Source: Deinococcus sp.
GTDB lineage: Bacteria; Deinococcota; Deinococci; Deinococcales; Deinococcaceae
NCBI RefSeq assembly: GCF_025362455.1
Contig: NZ_JANYGJ010000083.1
Span: 1-22,255, forward strand
Length of the DNA: 22,255 nt
Reading direction: 5' to 3'
Shown: positions 7,918-14,254 of the stretch, piece by piece
How positions within the stretch are numbered: position 1 is the first letter of the stretch
Layout of the letters: each line of letters begins with the position of its first letter
Translations under genes and position numbers: made by a program
The notes under the pieces: model-generated
What the model was told of the DNA's origin: nothing
What the model saw: the letters and a program-made list of their open reading frames with translations, nothing else
Database searches by the model: none

Positions 7918-9287
7918 GCCTGATCGTCAGCGGCGGCACCGTCGTCACGGCGGCGGGCCGCTTTCAGGCCGACGTGCGCGTGGACGACGGCAAGATCACG
8001 GCGCTGGGGCGGGAGCTGGCCGAGAGCGGTGACACCGTTATCGACGCCAGCGGCAAACACGTCCTGCCGGGCGGTATCGACGTGCATACCCACCTTTCCA
8101 TGCCCTCGATGGGTACCGTCACCTGCGACGATTACTACACCGGCCAGGTCGCGGCGGCGATGGGCGGCACGACCTCGCACATCGACTTCTGCATTCAATC
8201 CAAAGGCTCCACGCTCCGGGCGGCGCTGGACACCTGGCACGGCAGGGCGCGGGGCCAGGCGGTCATCGACTACGGCTTTCACGTCGCCGTGACCGATCCT
8301 GGGCCGGACACCCTCGACGAGATCAGTACGCTGCCGGAGCAGGGCGTCACGTCCATCAAGCTGTTTCTGGCCTACAAGGACACGCTCCAGATCGACGACA
8401 TGGCGATGTTTCGCTGCCTGGAACGCGCCCGTGACGCCGGAATCCTGACGCTGGTGCACGCCGAGAACGGGGACGCCATCGAGGTGCTGATGGCGCAGGC
8501 CGTGGCACGCGGCGAACTCGCGCCCAAGTACCACGCCCTGACCCGCCCGCCCGAACTCGAAGCCGAGGCCACCGGACGCGCCATCGCGCTGGCTGAGGTG
8601 CTCGGCGCCCCGCTCTACATCGTCCACCTGAGCTGCCGCCCGGCGCTGGTGCGGGTGCGCGAGGCCCAGGCCAGAGGCGCCCGGATTCTGGCCGAAACCT
8701 GCACCCAGTATTTTTTCTTCACCAAACACGATCTGGACCGGCCCGGCTTCGAGGGCGCCAAATGGGTCTGTAGCCCGCCGCCCCGCGAGATTGAGGACCA
8801 GGCGGCGCTGTGGGCGGCGGTCAGGGACGGCAGCCTGAGCGTCATCAGCACCGACCATTGCCCCTTTCGCTTTGATACGCAAAAATCGCTGGGCGTAGGC
8901 AACTTCACCCTGATTCCCAACGGCGTGCCCGGCATCGAGGAGCGCCTGATGGTGCTGCACCAGGCGGGCGTGCGCGGCGGCAAATTCGACCTGGAGCGCT
9001 TCGTGGCCCTGACCGCCACCAACCCGGCCCGCAGCTTCGGCCTGGAGGGTGTCAAGGGCAGTATTGCCCCCGGCTTCGATGCCGATCTGGTGCTGTGGGA
9101 TCTGGACAGAGCGCACACCATCCGCGCCGAGACGAACCACAGCGCCATCGACTACAGCCTCTACGAAGGCATGCAGGTGGTGGGTATGCCGGTCACGACG
9201 ATCATCCGGGGCAGGGTGGTGGTGGACGAGGGCCGCCTGATCGCCGAGCGGGGCAGCGGACAGTTTTTGCACCGGCAGCGGATATAG
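7914..9287 (+). CDS. hydA: D-hydantoinase / dihydropyrimidinase
   Basis: This cytoplasmic zinc amidohydrolase opens cyclic diamides, converting dihydropyrimidines or 5-substituted hydantoins to N-carbamoyl amino acids. The 457 residues match the family length. The metal site is complete: DVHTHLSMP with H58 and H60, the carboxylated lysine in SIKLFLAYKD at K149, HAENGD, HLSCRPAL, and STDHCPF with D314. The C-terminal GSIAPGFDADLVLWD is also typical. The start is the ATG at 7914, where the homologous MSLIVSGGTVVT begins; the longer upstream frame looks non-coding. Neighbours suggest import of a nitrogen-rich compound followed by hydrolysis. No N-carbamoyl-amino-acid hydrolase is adjacent, although the nitrilase-family gene at 19690 is chemically related. 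The exact substrate is not readable. Confidence 0.92.
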   Translation: MSLIVSGGTVVTAAGRFQADVRVDDGKITALGRELAESGDTVIDASGKHVLPGGIDVHTHLSMPSMGTVTCDDYYTGQVAAAMGGTTSHIDFCIQSKGSTLRAALDTWHGRARGQAVIDYGFHVAVTDPGPDTLDEISTLPEQGVTSIKLFLAYKDTLQIDDMAMFRCLERARDAGILTLVHAENGDAIEVLMAQAVARGELAPKYHALTRPPELEAEATGRAIALAEVLGAPLYIVHLSCRPALVRVREAQARGARILAETCTQYFFFTKHDLDRPGFEGAKWVCSPPPREIEDQAALWAAVRDGSLSVISTDHCPFRFDTQKSLGVGNFTLIPNGVPGIEERLMVLHQAGVRGGKFDLERFVALTATNPARSFGLEGVKGSIAPGFDADLVLWDLDRAHTIRAETNHSAIDYSLYEGMQVVGMPVTTIIRGRVVVDEGRLIAERGSGQFLHRQRI

Positions 9288-9288
9288 T

Positions 9289-9333
9289 GCAGGGCGGGTC
9301 AGGCACACGCCCCGGCCCGCTGCGGTTTGTTTG
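9289..9333 (+). terminator. Possible terminator after the hydantoinase gene
   Basis: GCAG-CGGG (9289-9292, 9295-9298) pairs with CCCG-CTGC (9316-9323), with a two-base bulge and a long loop, followed by GGTTTGTTTG. It lies just after the stop and runs into the tRNA promoter. The long loop makes it uncertain. Confidence 0.35.
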
Positions 9334-9359
9334 ACAACCCCACGGGCAGAGGGTATCAT
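9331..9359 (+). promoter_or_regulatory. Strong promoter of the tRNA pair
   Basis: A perfect TTGACA (9331-9336) and TATCAT (9354-9359, 5/6) are separated by 17 bases. The predicted start near 9366 is about 14 bases before the first tRNA. Confidence 0.85.
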
Positions 9360-9379
9360 TCCTCTCGCTCGGCTGACGG

Positions 9380-9455
<76 letters not shown>

Positions 9456-9472
9456 GAGTTGTGCAGTGCAGC

Positions 9473-9547
9473 GGGCGGTTAGCTCAGTGGTAGAGCATTC
9501 GCTTCACACGCGAGAGGTCGTAGGTTCAAGTCCTATACCGCCCACCA
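9473..9547 (+). tRNA. tRNA-Val (CAC)
   Basis: A 75-base cloverleaf: acceptor GGGCGGT/ACCGCCC, D arm, anticodon stem TTCGC/GCGAG with loop TTCACAC (anticodon CAC, reading GUG), T arm around TTCAAGT, discriminator A and encoded CCA. It follows the first tRNA by 17 bases. A partial inverted copy of its anticodon and T arms lies at 10628-10661. Confidence 0.93.
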
Positions 9548-9566
9548 GAAGTATTCATGAGCACAG

Positions 9567-9594
9567 AAAACCTCGTCTTCGGGCGGGGTTTTTT
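9567..9594 (+). terminator. Rho-independent terminator of the tRNA operon
   Basis: AAAACCTCG (9567-9575) pairs with CGGGGTTTT (9584-9592) through an eight-base loop containing TTCGG, ending in a six-T run (9589-9594). It starts 20 bases after the tRNA-Val CCA. Confidence 0.85.
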
Positions 9595-9597
9595 GCT

Positions 9598-9637
9598 GGC
9601 ATTGACGGGCATTGAGTAGACGGGCATTGAGTGGAGT
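9598..9637 (+). repeat. Tandem repeat, 15-bp period, upstream of the toxin-antitoxin genes
   Basis: GGCATTGA occurs three times (9598, 9609, 9624); the last two belong to a 15-bp unit with GACGGGCATTGAGT repeated exactly at 9604-9617 and 9619-9632. It lies about 35-85 bases before the antitoxin start. It could be operator iterons for the HTH antitoxin, or one more of the 15-bp arrays of this region. Confidence 0.6.
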
Positions 9638-9666
9638 AGCTGAGTGCGTTTCGCATATTTCGTTTG

Positions 9667-9675
9667 TGCTATCGT
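9667..9675 (+). promoter_or_regulatory. Extended -10 promoter for the antitoxin gene (leaderless)
   Basis: TGCTATCGT is an extended -10 element (TGN plus TATCGT) that ends six bases before the ATG at 9682. No convincing -35 is seen, which is usual for extended -10 promoters. Confidence 0.45.
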
Positions 9676-9681
9676 CTATGG

Positions 9682-10086
9682 ATGACCGCGCACCTTCACC
9701 TGCCCACCGACGCTGAACGCCTTCAGGCCAAGGAAGCGTTAGCACGGCTCCAGCGGGAAGCAGCAGGATTCCGGCTGGTTGATCTGCCTGCGGGCGTGGC
9801 AGCCCTGGTGGAGAACATTCTGGATGAGGTCGCACAGGGACGCGCCGTCCAGGTGATTCCGGTGGACCGCGAACTCAGCTCGCAGACTGCCGCCGACCTA
9901 CTGGGTGTCTCGCGCCCACACCTGAACAAGCTGCTCGACGCAGGCAAGTTGGCGTACTGGAAGGTTGGCACTCACCGCCGAGTGCGCCTGGCGGACGTAC
10001 TGGTATTCCGCGAGCAGCGTGGGCAAGAGCGGCAGCAGGCATTGCAGGAATTGGCCGATCTGGATCAGGAACTCGGCATGCTGTGA
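9682..10086 (+). CDS. Excisionase-type HTH antitoxin (partner of PIN toxin)
   Basis: The protein has 134 residues. Residues about 67-110 form a MerR/excisionase-like helix-turn-helix (SSQTAADLLGVSRPHLNKLLDAGKLAYWKVGTHRRVRLADV). The C-terminal tail (REQRGQERQQALQELADLDQELGML) is helical and acidic and probably clamps the toxin. The N-terminal part is helical and may dimerise. Its stop overlaps the toxin start by four bases (GTGA), a classic toxin-antitoxin arrangement ensuring coupled translation. It likely neutralises the PIN protein and represses its own promoter, possibly at the repeats at 9598-9637. The start is the ATG at 9682 because the -10 box lies six bases before it; a TTG at 9664 is also open. 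Confidence 0.82.
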   Translation: MTAHLHLPTDAERLQAKEALARLQREAAGFRLVDLPAGVAALVENILDEVAQGRAVQVIPVDRELSSQTAADLLGVSRPHLNKLLDAGKLAYWKVGTHRRVRLADVLVFREQRGQERQQALQELADLDQELGML

Positions 10087-10643
10087 CGCTACGGGTGCTG
10101 CTGGACGCCAACGTGCTCTATCCCGCCGCGCTCCGCAGCCTGTTCATGGATCTGGGTGTGCTGGGCGTCATCGACATTCACTGGACCGACCAGATTCAGG
10201 ACGAATGGACGCGCAATCTACTCTCCCACCGCCCCGATCTTGGTGAAACCAAACTGCGCCGGACCCGCTATCTGATGAACCGCGCTCTGGACGGCGCCAA
10301 CCTTAGCGGCTACGGGCCGTTGATCCAGCACCTGGAATTGCCGGACCCGGATGACCGGCACGTGCTGGCCGCTGCCATTCACGGTCAGGTTGAATTGGTC
10401 GTGACGCAAAATCTTCGAGATTTCCCGGCAACGATTCTGGCGAAGTATTCAATTCGGGCCATCCACCCCGACGAACTACTGTGTACGCTGATGCAAACGC
10501 ATCCATCTCAACTTGCTCAGGCACTTGAAGCTCAGCAGGCCCGCTACCGGAATCCACCCGTGACTAGCGCAGAACTGAGAGATATGCTTCGTCAGCAGGG
10601 GGCGTCCCTCTTTGCCCAAGCCCTGACGGAATTGAACTGCTGA
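10083..10643 (+). CDS. PIN-domain toxin (putative ribonuclease)
   Basis: The protein has 186 residues. The PIN metal-binding acids are in place: D8 in LLDANVLYP, E41 in QDEWTRNL, D90/D91 in LPDPDDRHVLAAAI, and the VVTQNLRDFP strand with N110 and D113. Such proteins are Mg-dependent RNases that cut tRNA, rRNA or mRNA as toxins of type II modules. It starts with GTG overlapping the antitoxin stop. The C-terminal 60 residues exceed the PIN core and are helical. The last codons (Leu-Asn-Cys-stop) lie inside a degraded inverted copy of tRNA-Val, so the end of this gene was probably set by recombination at a tRNA sequence. The target RNA is unknown. Confidence 0.85.
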   Translation: MTLRVLLDANVLYPAALRSLFMDLGVLGVIDIHWTDQIQDEWTRNLLSHRPDLGETKLRRTRYLMNRALDGANLSGYGPLIQHLELPDPDDRHVLAAAIHGQVELVVTQNLRDFPATILAKYSIRAIHPDELLCTLMQTHPSQLAQALEAQQARYRNPPVTSAELRDMLRQQGASLFAQALTELNC

Positions 10644-10661
10644 CCTCTCGCGTGTGAAGCG
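10628..10661 (-). pseudogene. Inverted tRNA-Val 3' fragment (possible attachment-site remnant)
   Basis: On the minus strand, 20 bases (10642-10661) are identical to tRNA-Val anticodon arm and variable loop 9500-9519. After four differing bases a T-arm match follows (GTTCAATTCC against GTTCAAGTCC). Overall 29 of 34 positions agree. The acceptor stem and D arm are absent. Anticodon-to-T-arm blocks are what tRNA-targeting integrases duplicate, but here the copy is inverted relative to the intact tRNA. Confidence 0.7.
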
Positions 10662-10707
10662 GCAGGTCGGTGGCTCCCCGGACCTGTGTCCCCCGCCCCG
10701 ACCTGCC
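10661..10707. repeat. 10-bp perfect inverted repeat before the ABC ATPase
   Basis: GGCAGGTCGG (10661-10670) and CCGACCTGCC (10698-10707) are perfect inverted copies 27 bases apart. The right arm ends at the candidate -10 (CATACT, 10707-10712), six bases before the ATPase start. It could be an operator or an RNA hairpin ending toxin transcripts; no T-run is present. Confidence 0.5.
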
Positions 10708-10718
10708 ATACTCGGCGG

Positions 10719-11339
10719 ATGCTGAGCGTCCACAACCTCTCCGTCACCCTCGGCGCCGTGCGGGTGCTGCACGACATCGACCTGACCGTTAAACCCGGCG
10801 AACTGCTGCACCTGGTCGGCAGCAACGGCGCAGGCAAGACCACGCTGCTGCGCACGCTCTGCGGCCTGAACGCCAGCAGCGGCGAAATTAAGCTGCTCGG
10901 TTTCGGCCCCCGCACCGTGCCAGGACGCGCCGCGTTCGCCTTCGTGCCCGACGAGGCCGAACTCTACGACGACCTGAGCATCGCCGAGCACGCCCAGTTC
11001 GCCGCCCTGGCCTACGGCGCCCCGCTGGACGATCTGCACGCCGCCCTGGCCGCCTTCAATCTGGCGGAGCGCTTCGATCAGTTTCCCGCCGAACTCTCAC
11101 GCGGCACACGCCAGAAAGTCGGGCTGGGCATCGCGCTGGGGCTCAAGCGGCCACTGACCCTGCTCGACGAGCCGTTCGGCACGCTCGACACCGATTCGCG
11201 GCAGGTGCTGCGCGACGGACTGTCGCAGCTCGCCGCCGAGGGGAGAAGCGCGGTGCTGACCACCCACGGCGACGAGCTGACCGGGCTCAGGGCCGTGCGT
11301 CAGGTGTCCGTGTTGCAGCTCCAGGGGACGAGCCGCTGA
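10719..11339 (+). CDS. ABC transporter ATP-binding protein
   Basis: This 206-residue ATPase carries all core motifs: Walker A GSNGAGKTT at 34-42, signature LSRGT at 126-130, Walker B LTLLDEP at 146-152, D-loop GTLD, and the switch histidine H183. The Q-loop position reads VPDEAELYDD, with Asp in place of Gln, as in some BcrA-type exporters. The start is the ATG at 10719, which gives a normal N-terminus; the preceding CATACT box suggests a leaderless mRNA. An open GTG at 10686 would add 11 residues from the inverted-repeat region. It is followed after 14 bases by a polytopic membrane protein, so together they form an exporter or a membrane-remodelling ABC system. Substrate unknown. Confidence 0.92.
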   Translation: MLSVHNLSVTLGAVRVLHDIDLTVKPGELLHLVGSNGAGKTTLLRTLCGLNASSGEIKLLGFGPRTVPGRAAFAFVPDEAELYDDLSIAEHAQFAALAYGAPLDDLHAALAAFNLAERFDQFPAELSRGTRQKVGLGIALGLKRPLTLLDEPFGTLDTDSRQVLRDGLSQLAAEGRSAVLTTHGDELTGLRAVRQVSVLQLQGTSR

Positions 11340-11353
11340 CGGGGGCCGAGCGA

Positions 11354-12709
11354 GTGAGCGGGCCGGAGCAGGCGGCGCGAACCGGGGGCGTTCCGGGGGC
11401 GCTGCGCTACCTGTGGCTGCTGACGCTGGGGCGCGGGTTCTTCAACTGGCTCGACTGGATGCGCCGCTCCGGTACGGTGGTGCTGGCCGTCTACAGCGCC
11501 GTGTTCGGGGTGGTGGTGCTGATCGGGGTGCGCCAGGAGCTCTCACCCTTGCTGGCGGGGCCACTGGTGCTGCCGCTGCCGCTGCTCTCACTCCTGGCCG
11601 CCGCCTTCCTGCTGTCGGGCAGCCTGGGCCGCTGGCCGCCGCTGGGGCTGGACAGCCGCAACCTGGCGCTGCTGATTACCCCGCAGCCGACCCGTCCGGT
11701 GCTCATCTGGCCGCTGCTGCGGGCCGTGCTGCCGGGCGTGGGCGCGGCGATTACCCTTGGCTTGCTGCTGCTGATCTTCTGGCAGGGGCCGTGGCTGACG
11801 CTGCTGCTTCCGGCGCTGATGCTCAGCCGCTTTACGCTGGGCTGGCTGAATTACGTCGCCCGGCAGACCCCGCGCACCATGCTGCCCATCTGGGCGCTCT
11901 CCACCTTACCGGCGCTGGGCTGGTTCGGGGGGCCGGTGCTGGGCGCGGCGGTGGCCGCAGTGCTGGCTCTCAGCGGGGCACTGATGTGGAGAGGGCTCGA
12001 TTCGCCGCCCGCCCGGCTGGCTCAACACGCCGGAACGCTGTGGCTGCACAGGCTGCGCCGCAAGTACAAGATGGCCCGCGTCCCGCTGCGCATGGAGCAG
12101 GGGCGGCCCACCCGCCCGACCCTGCGGCCCTTTCCGGCGAGCTGGGGCGCGGCGGGCGCATTGATGTGGCGCACCAGCCTGCAACTGCGCGCCGCGCCGG
12201 GCGGGCTGATCTGGGGCGTTGTGGCGCTCAGCACCGTTCTCACCCTCCTGTCGCTGACCACGCACCTCTCGGCGCAGCTACTGGCCGGAGGGCTGAGCAT
12301 CGCCGCCGAGCCGTTCACGCGGCTGCTGGGACCGGCGGCGATCCGGTCCTGGCCGGTCTCTGGGCGGGCTGCCTGGCTGGGGCGGGTGCTGCCGGGCAGC
12401 CTGGTCGGGGGCGCCGTCAGCGCTGTGCTGGTGCTGGTCGGGGTGCTGGTGCTGCACAAACCGCTGGCCCTGGCCGGGGCGCTGGGCCTGCTGGCGCTGA
12501 CGCTGCCCCTGGCGGTGCTGAGCCTGAGCGCCGTGCTGGAGCGCTTCGTGGGCAAGAGCAGCGTGGAGTTGCGAATCGGCAGCGCGGTGGGGGTCGCCAT
12601 TCTGGTGGCCAGCTTGTGGGCCTCGCAACCGGGGAGCGCGTTGGTGGCGCTGTCCGTGCTGGCCTTCGCGCTGCTGTGCCGGTTGTTGACGGTGCTGGGC
12701 CGCGAATAA
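11354..12709 (+). CDS. ABC transporter membrane protein (putative permease)
   Basis: The 451-residue protein is strongly hydrophobic with about ten predicted membrane segments, rich in Leu, Ala and Gly. Segments lie in pairs near residues 35-55, 65-95, 115-165 and 180-205, then a basic cytoplasmic stretch near 225-255 (RLRRKYKMARVPLRMEQGRPTRP), then more segments from about 275 to the end. No enzymatic motif is visible. Its place directly behind the ATPase gene indicates that it is the transmembrane partner of an ABC-2-like exporter. It starts with GTG at 11354. Its TAA stop touches the stop of the opposite-strand gene with no intervening base. Family assignment rests on context and hydrophobicity. 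Confidence 0.8.
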   Translation: MSGPEQAARTGGVPGALRYLWLLTLGRGFFNWLDWMRRSGTVVLAVYSAVFGVVVLIGVRQELSPLLAGPLVLPLPLLSLLAAAFLLSGSLGRWPPLGLDSRNLALLITPQPTRPVLIWPLLRAVLPGVGAAITLGLLLLIFWQGPWLTLLLPALMLSRFTLGWLNYVARQTPRTMLPIWALSTLPALGWFGGPVLGAAVAAVLALSGALMWRGLDSPPARLAQHAGTLWLHRLRRKYKMARVPLRMEQGRPTRPTLRPFPASWGAAGALMWRTSLQLRAAPGGLIWGVVALSTVLTLLSLTTHLSAQLLAGGLSIAAEPFTRLLGPAAIRSWPVSGRAAWLGRVLPGSLVGGAVSAVLVLVGVLVLHKPLALAGALGLLALTLPLAVLSLSAVLERFVGKSSVELRIGSAVGVAILVASLWASQPGSALVALSVLAFALLCRLLTVLGRE

Positions 12710-13624
12710 CTACACCTCGATCAGCGCCCGGAGTTCTCTGAGGCGGTCCAGCTCGGCCTGGGCCTGCTCCTCGCGGGCCTGGGTCAGCCGGGCGAGAATC
12801 AGCCTCAGTTGCGCCTCGACTTCCTGACGGGCCTCGGCGTGGGCCTGGGTATTGTGTGGGATGTGCAAGAAGGTCTGCACTGCCTCGTGGGCCTTCTCCG
12901 GCAGGTGCCTCAGCGCGTAGCCATACGCTGAACTGATGTCCTCTTTGGCGAGTTCGATGCTGTCGATCTGAGTGAGGAGGTCGGTGAAGAGTACGGGAAG
13001 GGCGGTGGGCCGCTGCCCAGTCACCGGTTGGGCCACCGGCTGGTGCGCTGCCGCTGGAAGTCTGTGCTGTGAAAATCCGGGCTGTGAAAGTCTGGGCTGA
13101 AACGAACGTTGCCCGCCGTTGTGGCGGCGCTGCCAGGTGAACCACAGCCCGGCCAGGAGCAGCCCGGTAAACAGCATCAGGCCGACTTCCGGCGGCACCG
13201 AAGACACGACACCGATGAGCGCGGGGACCGTCGCGGCGGCCAGCACAGGCGCTCTCCAGTCGAGCCGCGCCGGAGCCTCGGCGAGCGGCAGTGAGGCAAA
13301 GCTTCGGCGCCCCGGCCTGGGCGGCTGTGGGGCCACGTTGAGCCGCTGGTGGACTGTCCAGACGCGGAGTTTGTGGCGGCCTTGGGGGGTCAGGCAGTAC
13401 TGCACGCCCAGCGCCGCCTGGCGGTCCAGCACCCAGGTCAGGATCAGGCCCCGGCGCAGCAGGTCGGTCAACACCGGGCGGTCCGTCTCGCGCAGGGCAG
13501 GTGCCCGCAACTGCACCGCCTGAAGCACCCGCGCCTCGTCCGGGCACAGGGTAGAGAGTGGGTTTTCTGCTGAAGCCTCAGCGTCTTGAGCCGTCTCACG
13601 GGCAGGGCGGGGTTCGGATGACAT
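12710..13624 (-). CDS. Winged-helix-like membrane protein of unknown function
   Basis: I do not recognise a named family. The 304 residues show a probable winged-helix domain at about 25-95 (DEARVLQAVQLRAPALRETDRPVLTDLLRRGLI, then GVQYCLTPQGRHKLRVW), two hydrophobic segments at 126-141 and 146-164, a Pro/Gln/Ser-rich linker with an in-frame 15-bp repeat (RLSQPGFSQHRL), and a charged helical C-terminus likely to form a coiled coil (EAQLRLILARLTQAREEQAQAELDRLRELRALIEV). A membrane-tethered regulator is possible. The ATG at 13624 follows a CACAAT box by seven bases, fitting a leaderless start. It is downstream of the DUF6194 gene with a 78-base gap and ends flush against the convergent ABC gene. 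Confidence 0.75.
   Translation of the reverse strand: MSSEPRPARETAQDAEASAENPLSTLCPDEARVLQAVQLRAPALRETDRPVLTDLLRRGLILTWVLDRQAALGVQYCLTPQGRHKLRVWTVHQRLNVAPQPPRPGRRSFASLPLAEAPARLDWRAPVLAAATVPALIGVVSSVPPEVGLMLFTGLLLAGLWFTWQRRHNGGQRSFQPRLSQPGFSQHRLPAAAHQPVAQPVTGQRPTALPVLFTDLLTQIDSIELAKEDISSAYGYALRHLPEKAHEAVQTFLHIPHNTQAHAEARQEVEAQLRLILARLTQAREEQAQAELDRLRELRALIEV
13066..13095. repeat. 15-bp tandem repeat inside the winged-helix gene
   Basis: Two units, GCTGTGAAAATCCGG and GCTGTGAAAGTCTGG, differ at two positions and continue with a partial third unit (GCTGAAACG). On the coding strand they lie in the linker and keep the reading frame. Confidence 0.6.
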
Positions 13625-13702
13625 TTGCTTTATTGTGATCCGTTTCGGGTTTCGCGGCGCAGATTCTGAGTGTCATTACCGGGGCAGTGACAGGTCTAAG
13701 CG

Positions 13703-14131
13703 TCAAGAATCGGGGGTATCGATGGTCGCTCGCCTCCCCGCCCGCTGCTCTGATCGCCCATACGCCGTTGCCAGCAGCGTCCGCAGCGTCTCGAACGTCC
13801 CCGCACCGGGATTCAGGATGCAGAGCCAGCCCGCCGGGCCATACGTCGGATGCGGCATCAACGTGTCCAGGGCGGTGAAATCGTGATGGCCGGACTCGGC
13901 TACCAGTGCCCGCAGCCTGGCTTTCCCCACCCCCATATTCAGCCGGTACACGCCGGGGCGATTGAGCTGTGAGAACACCTCATAGGCGTCGTCGTGGCGA
14001 ATCAGGGTGGCGAAGGGAAACATGAGTTCGGCTTCGCCCGGCACGAAGAAAAACGAATCGCCGTCCGCGACCTGGGTAAGCATGTTGGGGAACTGCTCGC
14101 GCATGGCAGACAAAAGTTCGTGTTCGTTCAT
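13703..14131 (-). CDS. DUF6194 family protein
   Basis: The 142 residues match the small, soluble DUF6194 family as I know it: a helical start, DGDSFFFVPGE, FPFATLIRHDD, SQLNRPGVYRLNMGVGKA, and LMPHPTYGPAGWLCILNPG followed by a C-terminal helix. The biochemical role is unknown; many members occur as single genes. The ATG at 14131 is chosen because it places the family N-terminus (MNEHELLSAM) first. An ATG at 14155 and a GTG at 14173 are also open and would add 8 or 14 residues. It is divergent from dusA and upstream of the winged-helix gene on the same strand. Confidence 0.72.
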   Translation of the reverse strand: MNEHELLSAMREQFPNMLTQVADGDSFFFVPGEAELMFPFATLIRHDDAYEVFSQLNRPGVYRLNMGVGKARLRALVAESGHHDFTALDTLMPHPTYGPAGWLCILNPGAGTFETLRTLLATAYGRSEQRAGRRATIDTPDS

Positions 14132-14254
14132 GTCCTGATATTCGGTGAGCAGCATGTGGACTGGCCGGGGCACGGCGTTGAGCGGGCCTTCATCCTCAAA
14201 CGAACGCTGCTCTGCTTTCCCAATCGCTGCAAAGCTCTACACTGGGTGGCTGAG

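Noticed and set aside
11413..12741. A 442-codon plus-strand ORF in the ABC membrane gene region
   Set aside because: It is an out-of-frame reading rich in Ala, Gly and Arg, typical of GC-rich shadow frames; the overlapping frame encodes a plausible membrane protein.
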